Shown here one piece after another: positions 35,047 through 45,145 of a stretch of DNA of 64,000 nucleotides. A program made the translations under genes and the position numbers. Source of the stretch: Tigriopus japonicus (lineage: Eukaryota; Arthropoda; Copepoda; Harpacticoida; Harpacticidae); the NCBI GenBank assembly GCA_010645155.1, contig CM021322.1:8141899-8205898 (forward strand), written 5' to 3'. The notes beneath the pieces were generated by a model, which worked only from the letters and a program-made list of their open reading frames with translations, did not search any database and had not been told where the DNA came from. How positions within the stretch are numbered: the first letter of the stretch is position 1; each line of letters opens with the position of its first letter.

Positions 35047-37806
35047 CTAGATGCTGGAATCATCGTGGAAGCGACCGGGTTTGCGGAGTAATCGGCCACG
35101 AGACGAAAATCTTGAAGGTTGCTCCCCTGACAACACACTGTCAACCATAAAGGCGGGCTTAAGGCGGTCGAGAGAAACTGTATCCGGTTTCCCCCGCCGA
35201 TCGATGAGAAAGTATTTGTCATGGCGCTCCAAAACTAAAAAGGGCCCAGCATACGGCTGTTGTAAGGGCGATTTGACCGCATCGATTCGCTCATAAACGT
35301 GAGTGCACGAACTGAGAGCTCCATGAAGTTCCCGTGGACTATCCCGGCGATGCCACGTTGGCTCAACAAACCGTTGATTCCGCATGAAAGCTCGCAAACT
35401 CACCAAATAATCGTGATGAGATTGGGGCTCAGGAGCTACAAAGAATCCAGCAGGAAGGCGTGGAGCTTCGCCAAAAACCATATCGAAGCTGGAGCAACCA
35501 TGGTCTTCCTTGACACATGCACGGATGCCTAACATGATGAGAGGTAGCTCCTGAGACCAACGACTAGTAACGGAGCGAGCCTTGAGAGAGGCTTTTAAGT
35601 GTCGATGGAACCGCTCGACCATTCCATTGGCCTGTGGATGGTAAGCCGTGGTATTCATGTGGGCGATGCCGAGCAGTTCCATCAACTCGTCCCACAATGA
35701 GGACGTAAATTGGCGCCCCCTGTCTGTGACGATCGACACAGGGACTCCATAACGCTGAACCCAGCCATGAACGAGAGTCTCGGCACACGTAGCAGCCTCA
35801 ATGTTTGTGATGGGAAAGGCCTCAGCCCATCGCGAGAACCTATCGACAACCGTTAGAAGGTAACGATAACCCTGGCTGGGCGGCAAAGGGCCCACCAGGT
35901 CCACATGGAGATCAGCGAACTTACTTGAGGGAGGTCGATCGAAATGACGAAAGGCAGTTTTGGTGTGGGTAGTCACTTTGGCAGCTTGACACTGGGCACA
36001 TGTACGAACCCACTCTGTGATATCGCGCGACATTGTAGGCCACACGTAAAGGCCCGAAATAAGTTTTCGAGTGGCCTTAATGCCCGGGTGTGACATATTG
36101 TGTAGGCTTGCAAAGACAGTTTGAGTCATCTCCGGAGGAACGACTGGTCGGGGAAGGGAGGCCCTCGTGTCTACAACCACTTTCTGCTGATCAATGCGGC
36201 AGGTCTTCCAATGATCGGGCCACGTCGTGTCCAACGGATCGCGTATCATCCCAGCATCCCGCTGGGCTCTCGCTATGCGAGTAGTGAGGTCAGTAACAGA
36301 AGTTGTTTCGTTGACTGGGTTGCGAGACAGCGCATCTGCGACCACGTTCGTCGGTCCTGAGATGTGACGGACATCTGTACAAATTTCGCTTATGTACTGA
36401 AGCATCCGAGAGGCTTTCTTATTTTCGGACATGTTGGGAGCAGATCGGGGGGCAAAGGCAAAGGTGAGCGGTTTGTGGTCTGTTCGAATGTGGAAAAGAT
36501 TGCCTGAAATGCCAACAATTAAATGCTCGAATTTCTTTACAGCTAAGTGGATGGCCAACAATTCCCTGTCATACGTTGAGTACCGCTGCTCTCTTGGGTC
36601 CAGCTTCCGGCTGAAAAACCCAATGGGGCGCCACCCTTGGTCGGTATTTTGCTCCAAAACGGCACCCACGGCATTGTCTGAGGCATCTGTGACAAGTCGG
36701 GTGCAGAGTTTGGGGTCAGGAAACGCAAGTGTGACTTGTCTGGCAAGAACGTCCTTTAAGGCCACAAATGCTGCACGTGCAGAAGGTGTCCAAGTGAGGG
36801 GTTGGTGGGCGGATCTGCGAACTCCTGGACGGCAGGTGGACAGCGGCTTGAGAAGTCCATAGAGCGGGTAAGCGATGTGGGCAAATCGGGGCGTAAATCG
36901 CCGGTAGAAGTTTGCAAGTCCCAAAAACTCTTGCAGTGATTGTACTGTTTTTGGCTCAGGAAAAGATCGCATGGCCTCAACTTGCGTGTCAAGAGTGCGA
37001 GCTCCCTCCTTGGACAGACAGAAGCCCAGGAATTCGACCGACGGCTTGCCCATGATGGTTTTGGTCTTGTTGATAAGCAAGCTATAAGCACGTAGTCGTG
37101 CAAACAAAGCCACAAGGTGGGCAGTGTGCTCTTCAGCGTTGGCGCTGGCAACGAGAATGTCATCGACATAACAATAAATACCCTTCAAACCCCGCAATAC
37201 CTCGTCCATGAAACGCTGGAACGATTGGGCTGCATTCTTCAAGCCAAAAGGCATGCGGGTGAATTCGTAAAGACCAAAAGGTGTGGCGATGGCGGTTAGC
37301 GGGATCGATTTTTCATCAAGCGGGATCTGATGAAAGGCGCGAACCAGGTCGATCTTGCTGAAAATAGTGGCACCACGTAACGAGAGGCAGAAGTCCTCCA
37401 CGTGTGGCAACGGGTAGCAATCGTTTTCGGTAATAGCATTTAGCATTCGGAAGTCCCCACACGGTCGCCATGAGCCATCGTGCTTGCTCACGACCTGCAG
37501 GGGACTGGCCAGCTCACTACTGGAGGGCCGAAGGATGCCTAACTGCAACAATTTGTTCACTTCAGACTCGGCAATGTCGTATTTGGCACCAAAGAGCCGT
37601 CGCGGAGGGGACTTGAACAGGCGAGCATTCGGCTTTAACGTCAGGGAGTGCACATAGTTGTGTTTCACAGGCGGCATCTGAGCAGCCGGTTCTAATGTAT
37701 CGGCCCTAACTAACTTCCGATCTGGGAGGCGACTCATCTGCAGCACTAGATAAATCACAAATACCCCTCTCAGTAACAACAGATCGTGGTGGCTCAGAGC
37801 TAGCAC
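35047..37806 (-). CDS. pol: Gypsy Pol: reverse transcriptase, RNase H, integrase
   Basis: A 919-codon frame encodes, in order: reverse transcriptase (LQLGILRPSSSELASPL, FSKIDLVRAFHQIP, MPFGLKNAAQSFQRFMD and the active site YVDDILVA, about residues 80-230); RNase H (VTDASDNAVGAVLEQ, then STYDRELLAIHLAVKKFEH and HIRTDHKPL); an HHCC zinc-binding segment (MSHPGIKATRKLI, CAQCQAAK); and the integrase core with its acidic residues in DLHVDLVGPLPPSQGY, IVTDRGRQFTS and YHPQANGMVERFHRHLK. The C-terminus follows without an obvious chromodomain. It copies element RNA and inserts the DNA. No stop interrupts it. Its N-terminal limit is unclear because the assembly gap and a frame change lie just upstream. 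Confidence 0.95.
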   Translation of the reverse strand: MLALSHHDLLLLRGVFVIYLVLQMSRLPDRKLVRADTLEPAAQMPPVKHNYVHSLTLKPNARLFKSPPRRLFGAKYDIAESEVNKLLQLGILRPSSSELASPLQVVSKHDGSWRPCGDFRMLNAITENDCYPLPHVEDFCLSLRGATIFSKIDLVRAFHQIPLDEKSIPLTAIATPFGLYEFTRMPFGLKNAAQSFQRFMDEVLRGLKGIYCYVDDILVASANAEEHTAHLVALFARLRAYSLLINKTKTIMGKPSVEFLGFCLSKEGARTLDTQVEAMRSFPEPKTVQSLQEFLGLANFYRRFTPRFAHIAYPLYGLLKPLSTCRPGVRRSAHQPLTWTPSARAAFVALKDVLARQVTLAFPDPKLCTRLVTDASDNAVGAVLEQNTDQGWRPIGFFSRKLDPREQRYSTYDRELLAIHLAVKKFEHLIVGISGNLFHIRTDHKPLTFAFAPRSAPNMSENKKASRMLQYISEICTDVRHISGPTNVVADALSRNPVNETTSVTDLTTRIARAQRDAGMIRDPLDTTWPDHWKTCRIDQQKVVVDTRASLPRPVVPPEMTQTVFASLHNMSHPGIKATRKLISGLYVWPTMSRDITEWVRTCAQCQAAKVTTHTKTAFRHFDRPPSSKFADLHVDLVGPLPPSQGYRYLLTVVDRFSRWAEAFPITNIEAATCAETLVHGWVQRYGVPVSIVTDRGRQFTSSLWDELMELLGIAHMNTTAYHPQANGMVERFHRHLKASLKARSVTSRWSQELPLIMLGIRACVKEDHGCSSFDMVFGEAPRLPAGFFVAPEPQSHHDYLVSLRAFMRNQRFVEPTWHRRDSPRELHGALSSCTHVYERIDAVKSPLQQPYAGPFLVLERHDKYFLIDRRGKPDTVSLDRLKPAFMVDSVLSGEQPSRFSSRGRLLRKPGRFHDDSSI

Positions 37807-38807
37807 TCGTGCTTACTGCATAGCGAGTTGGGGTTNNNNNNNNNNNNNNNNNNNNNNNNNNNNNNNNNNNNNNNNNNNNNNNNNNNNNNNNNNNNNNNNN
37901 NNNNNNNNNNNNNNNNNNNNNNNNNNNNNNNNNNNNNNNNNNNNNNNNNNNNNNNNNNNNNNNNNNNNNNNNNNNNNNNNNNNNNNNNNNNNNNNNNNNN
38001 NNNNNNNNNNNNNNNNNNNNNNNNNNNNNNNNNNNNNNNNNNNNNNNNNNNNNNNNNNNNNNNNNNNNNNNNNNNNNNNNNNNNNNNNNNNNNNNNNNNN
38101 NNNNNNNNNNNNNNNNNNNNNNNNNNNNNNNNNNNNNNNNNNNNNNNNNNNNNNNNNNNNNNNNNNNNNNNNNNNNNNNNNNNNNNNNNNNNNNNNNNNN
38201 NNNNNNGGTTTTGTAGTTCGTCAACAGAGAGGACGGCCGCCACATTGCACGCGGACCCACGGAGTTGATGAAACTGGGAAGTGTCAATGAGCGTGTTTCC
38301 TGCACAATCAACATAGATTTGGTGCTCGGCAAGAAAATCAAAGCCTAACAAGACATTCTCAACATCAGCCATAAAAAACTTGTGTTTGAACACGCGGCCA
38401 AGGCCAATGTCGAATTCGAGCTCACGGTAGTCATAAGTGTTCACGGCAGAGCCGGAGGCAGTTTTGAAGAGGTCAGTTCTAACAGGTTTCCGACGATCAC
38501 ATTCGGTGGCCGGAGCCATGCTCCACGTGGCTCCACTATCGACCACCATGGAGCAACCAGTCAACTTATCACTCACTCTGACGCACTTTCGAGTGTCATC
38601 ATAAAATGTTCGGGGAAGTTGGTGATCAGAGAGTCTTGAGGACGACGTTCGAGTCGTTTGTTGTTGTTTGGCACACGGAGCAGGTAAGCGCTCAGTCAGC
38701 GAGGTTATTGCTGCCGAGCGCCTGGCCCGTTTCCCGGGCGACGGAAAGAGCAGCCCATTCCATGGCACCGTTGAGCCTGAGCCCCCCACCGGCGGTGATA
38801 CCAGCAC
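37800..38807 (-). CDS. Gypsy protease region, interrupted by assembly gap
   Basis: The readable part (38807-38207) has a retropepsin core: VVDSGATWSMAP, then a flap region and LLGFDFLAEHQIYVD, which corresponds to the ILG-type block. It cleaves the polyprotein in the particle. The frame is offset by -1 relative to gag, with which it overlaps by about 100 nt, so expression by frameshifting is likely. Positions 37836-38206 are Ns. Beyond them another frame (TPTRYAVSTSASSEP, ending in a stop at 37706) looks coding for a short distance, so a frame error near 37.75 kb is possible. Confidence 0.8.
   Translation of the reverse strand: MLVSPPVGGSGSTVPWNGLLFPSPGKRARRSAAITSLTERLPAPCAKQQQTTRTSSSRLSDHQLPRTFYDDTRKCVRVSDKLTGCSMVVDSGATWSMAPATECDRRKPVRTDLFKTASGSAVNTYDYRELEFDIGLGRVFKHKFFMADVENVLLGFDFLAEHQIYVDCAGNTLIDTSQFHQLRGSACNVAAVLSVDELQNXXXXXXXXXXXXXXXXXXXXXXXXXXXXXXXXXXXXXXXXXXXXXXXXXXXXXXXXXXXXXXXXXXXXXXXXXXXXXXXXXXXXXXXXXXXXXXXXXXXXXXXXXXXXXXXXXXXXXXXXXXXXNPNSLCSKHEC
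37836..38206. other. Assembly gap (371 Ns)
   Basis: Only Ns. The gap lies in the linker between protease and reverse transcriptase of the Gypsy element; its true length is unknown. Confidence 0.99.
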
Positions 38808-39595
38808 AACTCACCTGGTCTGTGTGAAGGTGTCAAACGATTCGGGGCTGGCCGGCGACGTGAGCCTCGCCATTGGGCTTGTGGCCGTGCAGCCAAAACC
38901 TCCTGAGGGGCACGTTCATGACTGGTTGCACTCTCAGAGTCATGGCTAGAGGGGCAAACCGACGCACTCAAAGCGAGGGGGGACTGCGTTGTCTGGAGAT
39001 TGAGATTGCGCAGGCTTGCCACTTGGCTATCGGCCAACAGGGCCAGATCTGCCAAGTTTAATTCGGAGGACGCCAAGGCTGGTTGAAGACAAGGAGGTAG
39101 CTTTTGAAGGAAAAGCTGTTTGAAGACTAGAGAGTTGTTCGGGTCGGCTTCTGGCCAGGACTCCTCCATAAGGTGCAACAGATCAGACGGGCGACGATCG
39201 CCCAAGCGCAAGTCCATAACCTCCTGCAAGCGTTGAGGCACAGGTTTCACAGTTGCACGAAGCAAACCCTCCTTGAATTTGGTGTAGGGGAGATTGTCAT
39301 CAGGGTTCCTGATGAATGCTTGCACTTTTCGAAGCACTTCAGGCTCGAGGCCGGCGATGCAATGATTAAACTTGGTTTTCTCGGCCGTCACGCGTGAGAG
39401 ATCGAAAACTGCCTCACACTGGGCAAACCAAAGCTCAGGATTAAAGTCTAAGAACTTGGGCAAGCGAACACGGACAGTACTGATGGTGGCAGCAGCTTCG
39501 ATTGGTGAGCGCTGTCCGGGCAGCGACTCCTCGCCATAGAGAGCGGAGGCAAAAATTCCCGCCATTTCTTTGAGCTCTTCGGTTGTAAATGGCAT
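38705..39595 (-). CDS. gag: Gypsy Gag
   Basis: The first ATG is at 39595 (MPFTTEELKEMAGIF); the frame is open upstream without ATG. The capsid-like part includes LPKFLDFNPELWFAQCEAVF, followed by the helical core typical of arthropod Gypsy Gag. Near the end is a modified zinc-knuckle string CWYHRRWGAQAQRC, similar to the CxYHxxFGxxAxxC variant common in arthropod elements. Gag forms the intracellular particle. The frame ends at 38705, inside the overlapping protease frame. Confidence 0.88.
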   Translation of the reverse strand: MPFTTEELKEMAGIFASALYGEESLPGQRSPIEAAATISTVRVRLPKFLDFNPELWFAQCEAVFDLSRVTAEKTKFNHCIAGLEPEVLRKVQAFIRNPDDNLPYTKFKEGLLRATVKPVPQRLQEVMDLRLGDRRPSDLLHLMEESWPEADPNNSLVFKQLFLQKLPPCLQPALASSELNLADLALLADSQVASLRNLNLQTTQSPLALSASVCPSSHDSESATSHERAPQEVLAARPQAQWRGSRRRPAPNRLTPSHRPGELCWYHRRWGAQAQRCHGMGCSFRRPGNGPGARQQ

Positions 39596-39742
39596 GATGA
39601 TGTAATCGTGGAAAATCGCGACAAGGGAAGGCAAGGCAGAAATAGGGTCAATTCGGACCACGGGCAACGGTCCTTGCACCGTAAATACGAGCCGTAGGCT
39701 GGCGAGCGGGGACTAGAAGGACGTGAGAGCGGGTTTCAACTT

Positions 39743-39755
39743 GTCGGGGTCACCA
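39743..39755 (-). promoter_or_regulatory. Gypsy primer-binding site, tRNA-Trp type
   Basis: The minus strand reads TGGTGACCCCGAC one base after the 5' LTR. This is complementary to the 3' end of animal tRNA-Trp (…GUCGGGGUCA plus CCA) as I know it, over 13 bases. Confidence 0.8.
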
Positions 39756-39756
39756 A

Positions 39757-39840
39757 TGTAGGAATGTCGGAACGTACGTGTAGACTCGTCAAGTACTCGA
39801 TAACAACTGACTTTATTATCCAGGGTTACCAGGCACTACA
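39757..39840 (-). repeat. Gypsy 5' LTR (84 bp)
   Basis: Identical to 34801-34884. In element orientation it is the upstream LTR, followed by the primer-binding site. Promoter elements are not resolved at this length. Confidence 0.93.
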
Positions 39841-40155
39841 GTTTATACGGTAAGAACATTTTTTGATATACAAAATTAACAAGCCGATGTTTTAGCAAAA
39901 TTTCAGAACTGTGTATTGCCACTTGAGTGCAAGATTAACCCTTTCGAGTGGCAGATTTGAGGCGATAGAAACCAATTTAAGAAATGGCAATCGAACAACG
40001 AACTCTTTTGGCCGCAAAAAAACTTTGGGTGATCTTGGTGTGTTTGCTCATTGAGTGCACCGAATTCAAATTCCCCACACAGAAAGGGTGGGTTCAGCAT
40101 TCCTTAATTAGAAAAAAGTTCCCTCCTAAGCCTTGGATGCCCGCCATGCTCTAGT

Positions 40156-40622
40156 GAACTATTGTAAAAGAGTACAATAATACAGCGCGCCATCTTGTGC
40201 TTTTTGTGGCACCAGCTCATACTTTCCATGAAACCCATGGACTTGCAAATAGCAATGGACATACGTCAGTTTTGGATAAACTGATGCGCCTAAAATTTTG
40301 TTGGTGGGCTCCAAATGGGACTAGAAGTGTTTTCCGAAGAATCTTGTCATGTATTATACCTGAAATTAACTTTCAAATGTCAACATTTTCGGGCCATTTA
40401 AAAGGTATTTTACCTATTCGTTCAAACAACAACGTCCATTTGCAATCTAGTCCTCAATGGATACGTGAAACACAAATATAAGTTTGTCCAAAACTGAAAC
40501 TGTCCAAGTAGCTATCTGCAAATCCGTGTGTATCTTAGAAAGTGCAAATTGAAGTCACCCAAAATGCACCAGATGGCGCACTTAATAACCGTACTCTTTT
40601 ATTATGGTGCACTACAATGTTC
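40156..40622. mobile_element. Inverted-repeat MITE (M3)
   Basis: The left end reads gaactattgt, aaaagagtacaataata and gcgcgccatcttgtgctttt; the reverse complement of the right end reads gaacattgta, aaaagagtacggttatta and gtgcgccatctggtgcattt. The right arm contains an extra ~12 bases. The 467-bp element has no credible gene, although a 94-codon ORF spans its middle. No clear target duplication was found. Confidence 0.65.
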
Positions 40623-42410
40623 TATGTTCGTTCCTGTAACACTACCATCAATAAGTAGTCCTTGAAGTTTTCATTTTGCACGAATGCAACTCCTTGACGT
40701 GGTTTTATGTCCTTTTCCCCCCTTTAAATAACAAAATGCAAAGGACTTTTTCCCATTCCCAAGGTTAAATTAGGATTCCAAGGTCTCTTTGCTTCAGTGA
40801 TCCTTTGGTATTAACTAAAATAATTCTCACCCATTGGTTGCCAAGTGAATATCGCTCACACATTGTTGTCGATTTCGATCGATTCCAGACTCAAAATGGG
40901 AAAATTCATCGCTGGCAGTTGTGAGTTGAAACAGAGGCGAATTTGGGACAGGTCGACGATCCTCACCCTAGAAATTAACGGACAAAGAAGGCCACTATTA
41001 GCTTGGGTTCAATGCCAAGGGCTCAATTAGGAATGTGTGCCAATACTCGTACACCCACGCACTGACTGAGACATTGGAAGTCAACACACGTACGTAGAGG
41101 TCGGCCTTTATTGGCCGCAAATCTGGTTTTCCCCTCGTTCTAGGCTTGTTGCTTCATGGGAAAGGAATTTCGTCCAAGCATTGGCTGATAATGCTATCCA
41201 TGCAACCATGCAGATGGTCGTGTTCTCATCTATCTTGGCTTGAGCTTTACTGGGATTCCAGCCACTTTGACGACTCAAAAAATACCCGAAACGCAAAAGA
41301 CGAGCCTGAATGTTGTGATGCATTTGAGGAGAGGACACAAGGAGGTCACGAAACATGAAGGGTAACGGATGAAGAGCGGGAAAAGTAGTCATACTTCGTA
41401 ATAAAAGTAGCAGTAAAATCTTCTCAAGAATATGAATTACGTTAAAAATGTACACTTACTACCTTTTGAAAATATTTCAAGAATGATGTAACAAAGAAGT
41501 GGCTACTTTTATTCGATCAAAGGGAGAACAAAATCGCAATTTCTGGATCGCAAAATAGCTCAAAAAACGCCAATTTTGTGATTTTTTAAAGTTTTTTTCC
41601 AGAGTAAATAGGCCGAAATGGACTCAATAGTCAAAAAAGGGAAATGTGCCTTGACCCGTAATAAACAATGAATATAACCAACAGAATTCCATTCTTTTTC
41701 TAAAATGCCTGATCTCTTAAAAAAGATCTATCTCTCATTTTACGATTATTTGAAGATTAAGGTAGATGTCCAATTTATTCAACAATGACCAAGTTGTTAC
41801 CATTACCCAATCATAATGCTTATCGTGAATTCTTGATCTTTAGCTTTATTTAAAACAAAAAAAAAACGTCTTGCGTGATTGAGAAATACGTAGTTGGTAT
41901 TTTTCTTGATTGTGACCAATCATTCGCCAAGCAATCAAAAAGTCAATTTGGACTTTCTCATTCTAATTGAACTCATAGGAACAAAGCATTCGAGCTGCCT
42001 TTTCCCATAATTTTCAAGGAAATCCCAATAGAGTTGGGGAAGTTTTTATGTAGGAAAACACTAGGTTAACACGAGGGTTCCTTAACACAACATTCTCTAC
42101 TTGTTCCTAATTATTCATTCTGCTCATAGAAAGGGTTCAAGGTCCTTAATCGGCTACCAATATCCACTCCAAAGGTTGATTTTTCGTGAGAGACCCCTTT
42201 GATTGGGTAAAATTTTCTATAATACCCAGAGCAGTAGATACCCAACTAAAGAACAGCGTCCTCGTTAAAACAGGTATCGACATACCAGAAATGGTTTCTT
42301 GTCGCCTCAACACTTTTCATTCCCTACTTAGTTTCTGAAGAAGCCAATCATCTCGAGCGTTTGATTCACGATAGACGCCAAAATAGATTACAGTCCCATC
42401 TCTTTCGTAC

Positions 42411-42623
42411 CTTGATCGACAAGGAGGTCCTGATCCCATTTCGAGTTTGGATTTGAGTTGTTGGTGAGGTAGACGATTTTAACTTTTTCGGGAAGGAGGT
42501 TTGAGCTCGATTCATTTTGTTACTGACGTTGCTCTGAATTGAAGAAGATAGAGTGGAACGTCTCCGCAAGAAAAAAGCCCTCGGTCTCTTGGTGTTCTCC
42601 ATAACTGCCATTTTACCTTGGCT
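42411..42623 (-). CDS. Candidate GPCR exon (third intracellular loop cassette B)
   Basis: A strong acceptor (cttcttacag) and donor (AAG|gtacga) enclose 213 bp, open in phase 0 at both ends (71 codons). The translation is basic and Ser/Thr-rich (KRPRAFFLRRRSTLSSSIQ, TSFPKKLKSSTSPTTQIQ), as expected for an intracellular loop. It follows the exon at 43474-43816 in phase. However, its phase-0 end cannot be joined in frame to the TM6 exon (phase-2 start) without a further exon. It could be part of an alternative isoform. Confidence 0.55.
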
Positions 42624-43473
42624 CTGTAAGAAGAAGATGCAGGAAACGAGTTTTACTTCCTATCATCCCATATATACGTAGTCATTGAAGGGGGAAAATG
42701 CCAACCATTACCCACTCTAATGAAACAATCATATGACTTTCTTGGGCCACTGGTTTCGTGAATACTCTGGAGAGTTTCTTGTCAAGTATGGCTTCTTTGG
42801 GAGACGTCTCATAAACTGAGGTTATCTTTACAACATTGAGACATTTCTAAGATGGACCCGAAACTTTGTGTTAGTCAGGAAAAATAGTTCTTGTGTTTCA
42901 AATTGTTTCAATAAAAAAAACTAGGCATTCGGGGTTCCTTTAAAAAAAAGCATACAGCTTTGATATCATACTCATATTGATTTTTTGCGACCTGAACGGA
43001 AGGCAAGGAATTAATTTTGACCAAAAAAGAGTCCAAGTAAAATCAGAGACATAAATAAGAAAGAAAATAAACAAGAAAGGAAACTGTTTTGAACATTTTT
43101 TGTACCAAGAGGAAGTAAAGTGAAAATATAAAAATGCTTTTTAATGCAATGCCACAATTATCCTTCACATTCCTTCTACAACTAGCCTCATTTTGTATTG
43201 AAGGATCATGTCCACGATTGTGATGTTCCGAACCAACGGCTCGAGGGGCTCGTAAATTGTCGACTGTTCCATTTGAGGGCAATTCATTTACATCTCAAGT
43301 CCTGACTCTGGTTTTCCTGGTTCGCCAGATTATCATACTTAAAGTCTCCCTTAGCTCACCAATAAACCTTGTTCAGAAGGTCGTACTTTCACAATAGAAA
43401 GGTCTCCATTTACAAGGCATTGTGGAACACAATAGGTCGTGAGTGAGATGAAGTCTTCCTTACTCTAACTCAC
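42624..43473 (-). other. Candidate GPCR intron
   Basis: An 850-bp interval between the two loop cassette exons, with gtgagt donor and ttacag acceptor. No repeat or gene was recognised inside it. Confidence 0.5.
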
Positions 43474-43816
43474 CGGAGTGTCATCCGAGTTCCTGGGAAG
43501 TGATGAGTCATCTGATCCATTTGAGCTAAAGGCCGAAGTCCTCATACTCACACATCGTGACAACCATTGGAATCGACGTCGTCGTCTTTGACTTCTCTTG
43601 CGGAATGACTCCATCAGATGGGTGGAGTTTACGGGTGAAGATTTCTTTGTCGTCCCATTGGGACATTGAGCTGAACTGGGTGGGGAACTTCCTTTCTTCC
43701 CATGAGCGGACCCACTGAAATCCCCAGTATTGAAACTGTGCAATTCGTGGTCTTCAAATTGAGGCCCAGAGGCACCTTGTTGCGAGATCTCCTGAATGTG
43801 GTTGCCACCCACATAC
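43474..43816 (-). CDS. Candidate GPCR exon (third intracellular loop cassette A)
   Basis: The acceptor taatccag and donor CCG|gtgagt enclose 343 bp that open in phase 2, exactly the phase left by the TM5 exon at 61254. The translation is polar, rich in Ser and Gly, with a strongly basic patch RKRSQRRRRRFQ and many possible phosphorylation sites. It ends in phase 0 and runs into the exon at 42623. It fits an enlarged third intracellular loop between TM5 and TM6. Whether it is constitutive or alternative cannot be told from DNA. Confidence 0.6.
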
Positions 43817-44540
43817 CTGGATTAGAATGGAAAAGTTACGTGAGACAAATGGACTTGTCTGTCTCAAAAACTGTGGATTCTTTGAGCAAGTGGTTCCAGT
43901 TTCGAAAAAGGTACTTTAAGAAGTTCTTTAGGTTTTTCGTGGTCAGCAAATTAGCACTTAAGATAAAAAGTTCACCTCCTATGGTAAGTCAATGAAAAAC
44001 GCTCTGTAGTGAAGCAAGTACCGATTACCTTCCACAAATATTTCAGCCTTTCTGAAGAGAATTTAATTCTCCCTTTGAATTTCGGACACGAAAATAAGTG
44101 CGAATATGAAAACGGTCTCTTGGCTTAGACTTAGGATGATTGGGAACAATGCAAATTGATGGATTTTTTTTTCAAGATTTCGCAGCAATGGTCATTTTGT
44201 ATGGAATGTTGGTGGATGACTACAGGGTCGGTAAAACAAGCATGATTTTTTCGGGGTGTTAGTACACAAATGATGTTCGTACAAACTTCTGTTAAGGCTC
44301 AAGGACCTTTTCGTTTGACCAATCTTTAAGACAAGCTGGGACATTAAAAAGTCTACTCCAGCCCTCAATTGCCTTCTCGTCTAATGGGATACGTAAAAAA
44401 GGTATAATATTGACATTTTTATTTTGTGGTTCATCCGAAAGACCAATAAAAGGTGTTTAAATTGAAACTTAATGTTCTCTTTGTTTCTGCGTCTAAATTT
44501 TAAAACAATTGCTCCTCACTCAAAAATTCAGAAAAAAAAC

Positions 44541-44722
44541 AATCTTACAATGAGAGTGGTCCCAGGTTCGATTCTCTTCCCTGACCGTTAACAAAGTAAC
44601 TTTTAGATTTTTTGCCACACCCACTGACGGAGAACCAAAAACCATTCTGATACCTGAATTGAAATTGCCTATTGGGAAAATTTGGACGAGGTGACGGGCG
44701 AGGCTCGACCCTGCGACCTTAG
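44541..44722 (+). mobile_element. tRNA-derived SINE-B, copy 4 (5' truncated)
   Basis: It keeps the B-box region (caggttcgattctcttccc), the central ccacacccactgacggagaa, and the 3' part ttggacgaggtgacggg followed by gctcgaccctgcgacctt. The A-box head is missing. Confidence 0.7.
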
Positions 44723-44899
44723 CATTAACGAAAAAAATGCAATTTTTTGACATGCTTTAGGAGCCAGCACTTATCACGCTGACCCTGTATGGGTGGATTA
44801 ACTTTACATCAGTGAAGTATATCACTCACAAATCAGTAAAGTACTGAGGGGCAACACTATAACAAGAAGAAATTTGTACAAGTAGCTTTTCAAAGCTAA

Positions 44900-45080
44900 G
44901 GGTTTATGTTCTCTGTCTTCGAAAAACTCGATTCATCAAGCTCGTCTTGACTATGATTGAGACGAGGTTAAGTTTGAATGCGTTCATGTGCGGTCAGCCT
45001 GTTGTAATCAATACAAGAAATACGGTTCACACCTTACAGCTGATTGCCTTCAAAATTTTGTCAGCTCTTAGGCGTTTGCC
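44900..45080 (+). repeat. Dispersed repeat R1, copy 2 (diverged)
   Basis: It shares catcaagctcgtctt, atgtgcggtca, cttacagctgat and gcgtttgccaa in the same order as R1 copies at 1301 and 49434, with many substitutions. It is followed by a (CAAA)-rich tract, which could be a tail of the element. Confidence 0.6.
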
Positions 45081-45145
45081 AATAACCCATGAGATGAGAG
45101 CACACAGCATTCATCAGATCGCAGTTGCGAATCTGCGTTCTGACT

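Larger units (their letters stand above)
34801..39840 (-). mobile_element. Complete Ty3/Gypsy LTR retrotransposon in a GPCR intron
   Basis: The element is 5040 bp including a 371-base gap of Ns. It has two identical 84-bp LTRs, a 4-bp target duplication GTTT (34797-34800 and 39841-39844), a primer-binding site next to the 5' LTR, a polypurine tract next to the 3' LTR, and gag, protease, reverse transcriptase, RNase H and integrase in Gypsy order. No envelope-like gene is present. It lies in the same orientation as the host GPCR gene. Identical LTRs point to a recent insertion. Confidence 0.95.
28832..42410 (-). other. GPCR intron region carrying a Gypsy element
   Basis: About 13.6 kb separate the TM6 exon from the candidate loop exons. 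It contains SINE-B copy 3, a complete Gypsy element (34801-39840) and MITE M3. The intervals 28832-30854, 31049-34800 and 40623-42410 show only short ORFs; minus-strand frames at 28959-29285, 30123-30359, 33090-33290, 34090-34386 and 41108-41455 lack good splice sites and family resemblance. Confidence 0.6.

Noticed and set aside
43702..43995. 97-codon plus-strand ORF
   Set aside because: It is antisense to the candidate loop exon, which has good splice sites, and resembles nothing.
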